Source of the DNA: Methanosarcinales archaeon
Lineage (GTDB): Archaea > Halobacteriota > Methanosarcinia > Methanosarcinales > Methanogasteraceae
Direction of reading: 5' to 3'
NCBI GenBank assembly: GCA_003661105.1
Contig: QMVM01000055.1
Location: forward strand, 1 to 10,130
Length of the DNA: 10,130 nucleotides
Shown: one piece after another, positions 6,504 to 10,130 of the stretch
How positions within the stretch are numbered: position 1 is the stretch's first letter
Layout of the letters: the number at the start of each line of letters is the position of its first letter
Made by a program: the position numbers and the translations under genes
Notes under the pieces: model-generated
What the model was told of the DNA's origin: nothing
Seen by the model: the letters and a program-made list of their open reading frames with translations, nothing else
Database searches by the model: none

Positions 6504-8005
6504 ACCTCTGTTACGTAAACGGTATTCTCGTCCCCGATATCCTGCAGTTTATCGAGATCGATGACTCGTCCGATGATGTTTGTGTACGCGAATTTCTCAC
6601 CCGATGGTCCGTATCTCGAATCGTCTGTGAGTTTCACGCCGACCGTCTGCGCATACTTCGCAGCCTGACTTGTAACGCCAATCTCACCGGCTGGTACAGT
6701 CTCTTCGGGTACGTTCTCGGGCATGATCTCTTTCTTCACCTCGGGCATCCTGAATAGCCGGGTAGCCTCATACACTGCAAAGACCGGAAGCGCACCGATC
6801 GGTGATTTGAGAAGTCCGAGAGCGTGGCGGAAGAACTCGATCGTCTTTGGTGCGAGATCGTCGTATAATTCAATTCTTATGAGATTCTTCTGAGAAACCC
6901 CCTGCCCAGTAACCTCACAGGCTCCCACGATCTCCATCGTGGTCTCGGGAGTCTGCTGCACGATCACGTCGGAATCGGCAGTCTCTCCATCGCGACGCAT
7001 GGTTATGCCGCGTTCTCTTATCTCCGCCTCTGCCGCTTCGAATGTCTTGCCAAGCAGCATGATACGCTCGGGATTGATATGGAACGCGATTGCCTGATCC
7101 GCATCCACGAGCTGGATCAGTTCCATGCCACTGGTCACCGTACCGACCACAGAGTGGCTCGGGGCTGAGGTCTTGTCAAGTTTCGATATGTACACACGCC
7201 CGAGTCCGGCACCGTTCGACCTGACTGTTATTATACCGGCGCTTCTTGGTTCTTTCTGCTCGAACGGGCATTCTTCGCCTTGCAGTGATTCTGTGGATGC
7301 AAACGCGTGCGAGACGGTGCTGAATGCCAGTACACCATCCTTTACCGCTGCTAAGAAATGTTCTGCGCCGTAAGGGGCATCTGGCGAGAGTTCAACCGCG
7401 GCATAAGTGAATATACGCATCCCTGGCTTGATTTCGGTCGAGAGGTCTGCCGTCACGATCTTGTCGACGATCGTCTCCCACCGCTCGACAGGGGCGATGC
7501 CCGTTATCGAGTCGCCTGTATCGAGAGAGTCAATCACACCCCTCCCACTAACGATTCTTCCGAAAACGCCGCCATCCATCGGTGCTCCATGTGCAGCGGT
7601 GTGCAGTTGTTTCGATATGACCATGTAAGTATGGTCGGCAGCATAGCCGCCTGTGCCAAAGAGCACATCCCACCGCACATATTCGTGGTCCCGGTGGGAT
7701 GGGGTGATACTTGTCTTAAACGGCCCAAATGCGAGCGCATCTCTTCCAGCCCACCTGACGCCGGAATTCGCGATCTCCGATTCCGCAGCCCGCCAGACGT
7801 CCTGATGTGCTGACAGTTCGATCCCGATATCGCCTTTCGTCGTACTGATCAGGTACTCGGCAGTCGCTTTTTTCGACTCCTCAGTCCCCTTGATAATGGC
7901 TATGGTCGTACCTCTATAAGGCGACTCTGCATGTTTAAGCACGTCCGCAAGCGTGGAGCCATCGGACACGGTGAGCGGCTTAGTATCGAGTTCGATAGTG
8001 ATCAT
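6500..8005 (-). CDS. mmp3: Methanogenesis marker protein 3
   Basis: The 501-residue product belongs to the methanogenesis marker 3 (UPF0288) family. The N-terminus (about 1-40, ITIELDTKPLTVSDGSTLAD) looks like a small ubiquitin- or ThiS-like domain. A cyclophilin-like segment follows from about 50, with EYLISTTKGDIGIEL and then HTAAHGAPMDGGVFGRIVSG (135-154). The C-terminal third repeats the pattern: IRIELYDDLAPKTIEFF, then YGPSGEKFAYTNIIGRVIDL near the end. The family is annotated as peptidyl-prolyl-isomerase-like, but isomerase activity has not been shown to my knowledge. In methanogens MMP3 co-purifies with the complex that activates MCR, together with other marker proteins and component A2. 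Its ATG overlaps the atwA stop by 4 bases (ATGA), and its own stop overlaps the mmp6 start, so the three genes should be made in step. No signal peptide or transmembrane segment is seen. Confidence 0.93.
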   Translation of the reverse strand: MITIELDTKPLTVSDGSTLADVLKHAESPYRGTTIAIIKGTEESKKATAEYLISTTKGDIGIELSAHQDVWRAAESEIANSGVRWAGRDALAFGPFKTSITPSHRDHEYVRWDVLFGTGGYAADHTYMVISKQLHTAAHGAPMDGGVFGRIVSGRGVIDSLDTGDSITGIAPVERWETIVDKIVTADLSTEIKPGMRIFTYAAVELSPDAPYGAEHFLAAVKDGVLAFSTVSHAFASTESLQGEECPFEQKEPRSAGIITVRSNGAGLGRVYISKLDKTSAPSHSVVGTVTSGMELIQLVDADQAIAFHINPERIMLLGKTFEAAEAEIRERGITMRRDGETADSDVIVQQTPETTMEIVGACEVTGQGVSQKNLIRIELYDDLAPKTIEFFRHALGLLKSPIGALPVFAVYEATRLFRMPEVKKEIMPENVPEETVPAGEIGVTSQAAKYAQTVGVKLTDDSRYGPSGEKFAYTNIIGRVIDLDKLQDIGDENTVYVTEV

Positions 8006-9609
8006 GACTTGTACATTTCCTCGCGTTCGCCTTCATCGAGTTTGGCAATCACGGTATCCACATCACCGATCTCGATGACCTTACCATCTCGCATCAGCGC
8101 TGCACGATCGCAGACATCCACGACAAAGTCCATGTCGTGCGACACGATTATGAATGTCTCTCCGAGTTCCTCTCTTGCCTCAAGGATTGATTTTGTAACA
8201 TCGACTCTGGTCACGGGATCCATCGTCCCGGTTGGCTCGTCGAGGATGATGATTCTCGGCTCCTTGATGAGTACCTGCGCCATCGCAACGCGGTGTGCCT
8301 CCCCGACACTCAGTTCGTCAGGCATCTTCTCAAGAACCTCGCGCGCCCTATCTTCAGTGAATCCCGCCGTCTTCAGGACGAGTATGGACTTTCGTTCTCC
8401 CAGTTCCCCGGGCAGTTCCAGTCCTATCGATTCGGTCAGGTTATCAAGCACATTCCTGTGCGGGTAGAGCGAATATTCCTGGTGCAGGAGTCCGATGTGT
8501 TTGACTGCCCGCCCGGCACGTTCAGCACCTCGGTCGGTCAGATCGATCCAGTCATCCCCGATCCGGACCTCAACATCACCTGCTGTTGCATTCACAGAGC
8601 CGTTTAAGATCTTTGACGCAGTGGTCTTGCCTGCACCGCTGACACCAACGAGACCGAATATCTCGCCTTCAGACACCTCAAACGAGATGTTGTCCACGGC
8701 ACGCACGACACCACGGTCGACCGAGATGTAGGTCTTCTTCAGGTCATGGACCTTGATGATCGGCTCTCCGATCTCTGCTGTGTATGATCCGACCGTGCCA
8801 ACTGTGCTCATGAACCGTTCGACGACCTTTTTCGGATCGCCCTGTTCGACGATCTCGCCGTCTTCGAGCAGTATTGCCCGGTCAGCCAATTCTTCAATGA
8901 CACCAGACCAGTGCGAGGTGATCGCAAGCGTCATGCCGTAATCCTCCTTCGCAGCAATGATGCTCTCGTGCACGGCTTCGGCAGTCCTCCTGTCGAGCGT
9001 TCCTGTCGGCTCATCTGCAAGGAGCACCATCGGCTCCTTGGCAAGCTGCCGTGCAAGCACGACGCGCTGCTTCTCACCACCGCTTAATTCTCTTGCAACA
9101 TGCATCATCCGGTGCGACAGATTCACCTGATCGATCAGGTCAGCCGCCCTATCGACAGCCTCTGTTGCCGGGTAATTGATCTCGATGAGCGCGTTGATCA
9201 CATTCGTGATCACCCGTTCATCCCCGTAGAGCGCGAAGGTGCGCTGGAGCATGATTGCAATTCGGGTCGCAATGCTACGCCGAAGCGGGCTATACTTGTC
9301 GAGCGATACGAAATCAGCATCCATCGGCGTTAATTCGGTACCACATTTCGGACATGGCGTTCCAACCTTGCTCGGTGGTTCGGCATGAGCGCAGTTCTCG
9401 CAGTATGCGATGTGGTAGATAACCTCTCCAGAACTGGTTTCGTGTTCCTTGATTCCTCTTAAGAGGTGCATCAGCACAGTCTTTCCTGCACCACTGCGTC
9501 CAAGAATCCCAATACACTCTCCTTCCTCTATTGTCAGGTTGATATCTTTCAGAACCTTCTTGCCCTTGAATTCCATGCTCAGGTTCTTAATGTCGATCAG
9601 GGCTGTCAT
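8002..9609 (-). CDS. atwA: Methyl-coenzyme M reductase activation ATPase, component A2
   Basis: AtwA is a soluble twin ABC-type ATPase needed for ATP-dependent reductive activation of MCR, bringing the Ni of cofactor F430 to Ni(I). The 535-residue length is typical. Domain 1 has Walker A GRSGAGKT (37-44), a Q-loop Gln at 122, signature LSGGE (175-179), Walker B VLLADE (195-200) and H233. Domain 2 has GVSGAGKT (322-329), Q377, signature LSVGE (433-437), Walker B IIILDE and H491. Domain 1 carries a zinc-ribbon-like insert with C70, C73, C86 and C89 just after Walker A. No membrane segment is present, which separates it from transporter ATPases; the two fused ABC domains plus the Cys insert and the mmp3/mmp6 neighbours identify AtwA. 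The ATG is preceded by AGGAGG at 5 bases. It leads an overlapping operon with mmp3 and mmp6. Confidence 0.94.
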   Translation of the reverse strand: MTALIDIKNLSMEFKGKKVLKDINLTIEEGECIGILGRSGAGKTVLMHLLRGIKEHETSSGEVIYHIAYCENCAHAEPPSKVGTPCPKCGTELTPMDADFVSLDKYSPLRRSIATRIAIMLQRTFALYGDERVITNVINALIEINYPATEAVDRAADLIDQVNLSHRMMHVARELSGGEKQRVVLARQLAKEPMVLLADEPTGTLDRRTAEAVHESIIAAKEDYGMTLAITSHWSGVIEELADRAILLEDGEIVEQGDPKKVVERFMSTVGTVGSYTAEIGEPIIKVHDLKKTYISVDRGVVRAVDNISFEVSEGEIFGLVGVSGAGKTTASKILNGSVNATAGDVEVRIGDDWIDLTDRGAERAGRAVKHIGLLHQEYSLYPHRNVLDNLTESIGLELPGELGERKSILVLKTAGFTEDRAREVLEKMPDELSVGEAHRVAMAQVLIKEPRIIILDEPTGTMDPVTRVDVTKSILEAREELGETFIIVSHDMDFVVDVCDRAALMRDGKVIEIGDVDTVIAKLDEGEREEMYKS

Positions 9610-9614
9610 TTATA

Positions 9615-9620
9615 CCTCCT
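9615..9620 (-). promoter_or_regulatory. Ribosome binding site of atwA
   Basis: AGGAGG on the minus strand lies 5 bases upstream of the atwA ATG (9609-9607) and supports that start. Confidence 0.8.
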
Positions 9621-9651
9621 ATCTTCAAGCACTGTAGATGATCTTGATTGG

Positions 9652-9695
9652 ATTTACATATACCTATCAACCTACATCAATTGTACTATATTAAT
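9652..9695 (-). promoter_or_regulatory. Candidate promoter region of the atwA operon
   Basis: Two TATA-like boxes lie on the minus strand in the 81-base gap after moaA. TTAATATA (9694-9687) overlaps the moaA stop and would give a leader of roughly 55 bases. TATATGTAAA (9662-9653) would give one of roughly 20 bases that still includes the ribosome binding site. Either could drive atwA-mmp3-mmp6. Read-through from moaA is also possible, since no T-rich terminator is evident between them. Confidence 0.4.
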
Positions 9696-10130
9696 CTTTC
9701 ACACACCGGGAGTAATATGGCTTTCGCATGGCAACCGACCTCTCGAGCAACACGTGCATCTCATTTTCGGATGCGCCCACTATGCTTATAAGATTGTCAT
9801 TACTGAGCAGACAACCTTTTAATTTTCCATCAGAGGTCACACGCAGGCGGTTACAGTTAGCACAGAACAGGGAGTTGTCGATCGGTCGCACGAGCTCAAC
9901 CTCTGCGCCATCGACCATATATTTCCTGCGGCGGTGCATCTGTCTGGTGATGATCTCGGATGCGCGTGCGCGTAGTGTGTCTTCGACCGCGCCCATATCA
10001 GCAGCCTCACATATCCCTGTGAAATCCATCAGTTCGATGATCTGGAGTATAACGTCCCGGTTCGACCGTGTGAAATCGATCAGATCCTCGATCTCGTCGT
10101 CGTTTATCCCACCCAGTAGCACCATATTTA
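9691..10130 (-). CDS. moaA: GTP 3',8-cyclase MoaA, C-terminal part
   Basis: MoaA is a radical SAM enzyme that converts GTP to 3',8-cyclo-7,8-dihydro-GTP, the first step of molybdenum/tungsten cofactor synthesis. Only the last 146 or so codons are here; the frame runs off the right edge (codon AAT before ATG), so the apparent ATG at 10125 is internal. GGINDDEIEDLIDF and the IIELMDFTG stretch match the end of the barrel. FCANCNRLRVTSDGKLKGCL supplies the C-x2-C-x13-C ligands of the C-terminal 4Fe-4S cluster that holds GTP. The N-terminal radical SAM motif lies outside the window. The product would supply cofactor for Mo/W enzymes such as formylmethanofuran or formate dehydrogenase. It is 81 bases upstream of atwA on the same strand. 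Confidence 0.93.
   Translation of the reverse strand, partial: NMVLLGGINDDEIEDLIDFTRSNRDVILQIIELMDFTGICEAADMGAVEDTLRARASEIITRQMHRRRKYMVDGAEVELVRPIDNSLFCANCNRLRVTSDGKLKGCLLSNDNLISIVGASENEMHVLLERSVAMRKPYYSRCVKD

Noticed and set aside
7358..7813. 151-codon plus-strand frame
   Set aside because: It is fully antisense to mmp3, which has clear family motifs in the region; no ribosome binding site or recognisable domain.
7931..8467. 178-codon plus-strand frame rich in Ser, Arg and Thr
   Set aside because: It lies antisense to the atwA/mmp3 junction, and its low-complexity composition is the usual shadow of a GC-ending coding strand.
10123..10125. ATG near the right edge as a start codon for a short protein
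   Set aside because: The frame continues upstream to the window edge, and the sequence is the internal part of MoaA leading into the GGINDDE segment.

Overview
The window comes from an archaeon that carries methyl-coenzyme M reductase (MCR) chemistry: a methanogen, an anaerobic methanotroph or a related alkane oxidiser. Two things show this. One gene encodes the large subunit of DNA polymerase D, an enzyme found only in archaea. A separate operon encodes the MCR activation ATPase (component A2, AtwA) with methanogenesis marker proteins 3 and 6. Good AGGAGG ribosome binding sites, TATA-like boxes and 4-base gene overlaps fit a euryarchaeon. The species cannot be resolved from the sequence.

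Layout. Bases 1-87 hold the last 28 codons of an unrecognised plus-strand gene. A short promoter-bearing spacer leads to polC (211-5103, plus strand), which encodes DP2 of PolD. Its 1630-residue precursor contains a 485-residue intein (2899-4353) exactly in front of the catalytic aspartates, so the spliced protein would be 1145 residues. Bases 5104-5523 are a 420-base non-coding region between convergent transcription units. It holds a likely polC terminator, a perfect hairpin, a larger imperfect palindrome resembling a dispersed repeat, and a hairpin just past the thioredoxin-like gene.

Everything to the right is on the minus strand. Read in the direction of transcription it is: moaA (3' part, entering from the right edge), atwA, mmp3, mmp6, a doubtful short frame or gene remnant, and a small thioredoxin-fold protein with an unusual active site. 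The atwA/mmp3 and mmp3/mmp6 junctions are 4-base ATGA/GTGA overlaps, which indicates a tightly coupled operon.

How the genes fit together. AtwA supplies the ATP-driven step that reduces the Ni of cofactor F430 in MCR to the active Ni(I) state. MMP3 has been found with the activation complex in methanogens, and MMP6 is a conserved co-occurring protein of unknown role. MoaA makes the first intermediate of the pyranopterin cofactor used by Mo/W enzymes such as formylmethanofuran dehydrogenase, so it belongs to the same C1 physiology though not to the same complex. polC is an unrelated replication gene on the opposite strand.

I do not see a wholly new system here. The points most worth a second look are the intein with altered nuclease and splice residues, the atypical thioredoxin-like protein beside an MCR activation operon, and the odd 200-base stretch after mmp6.
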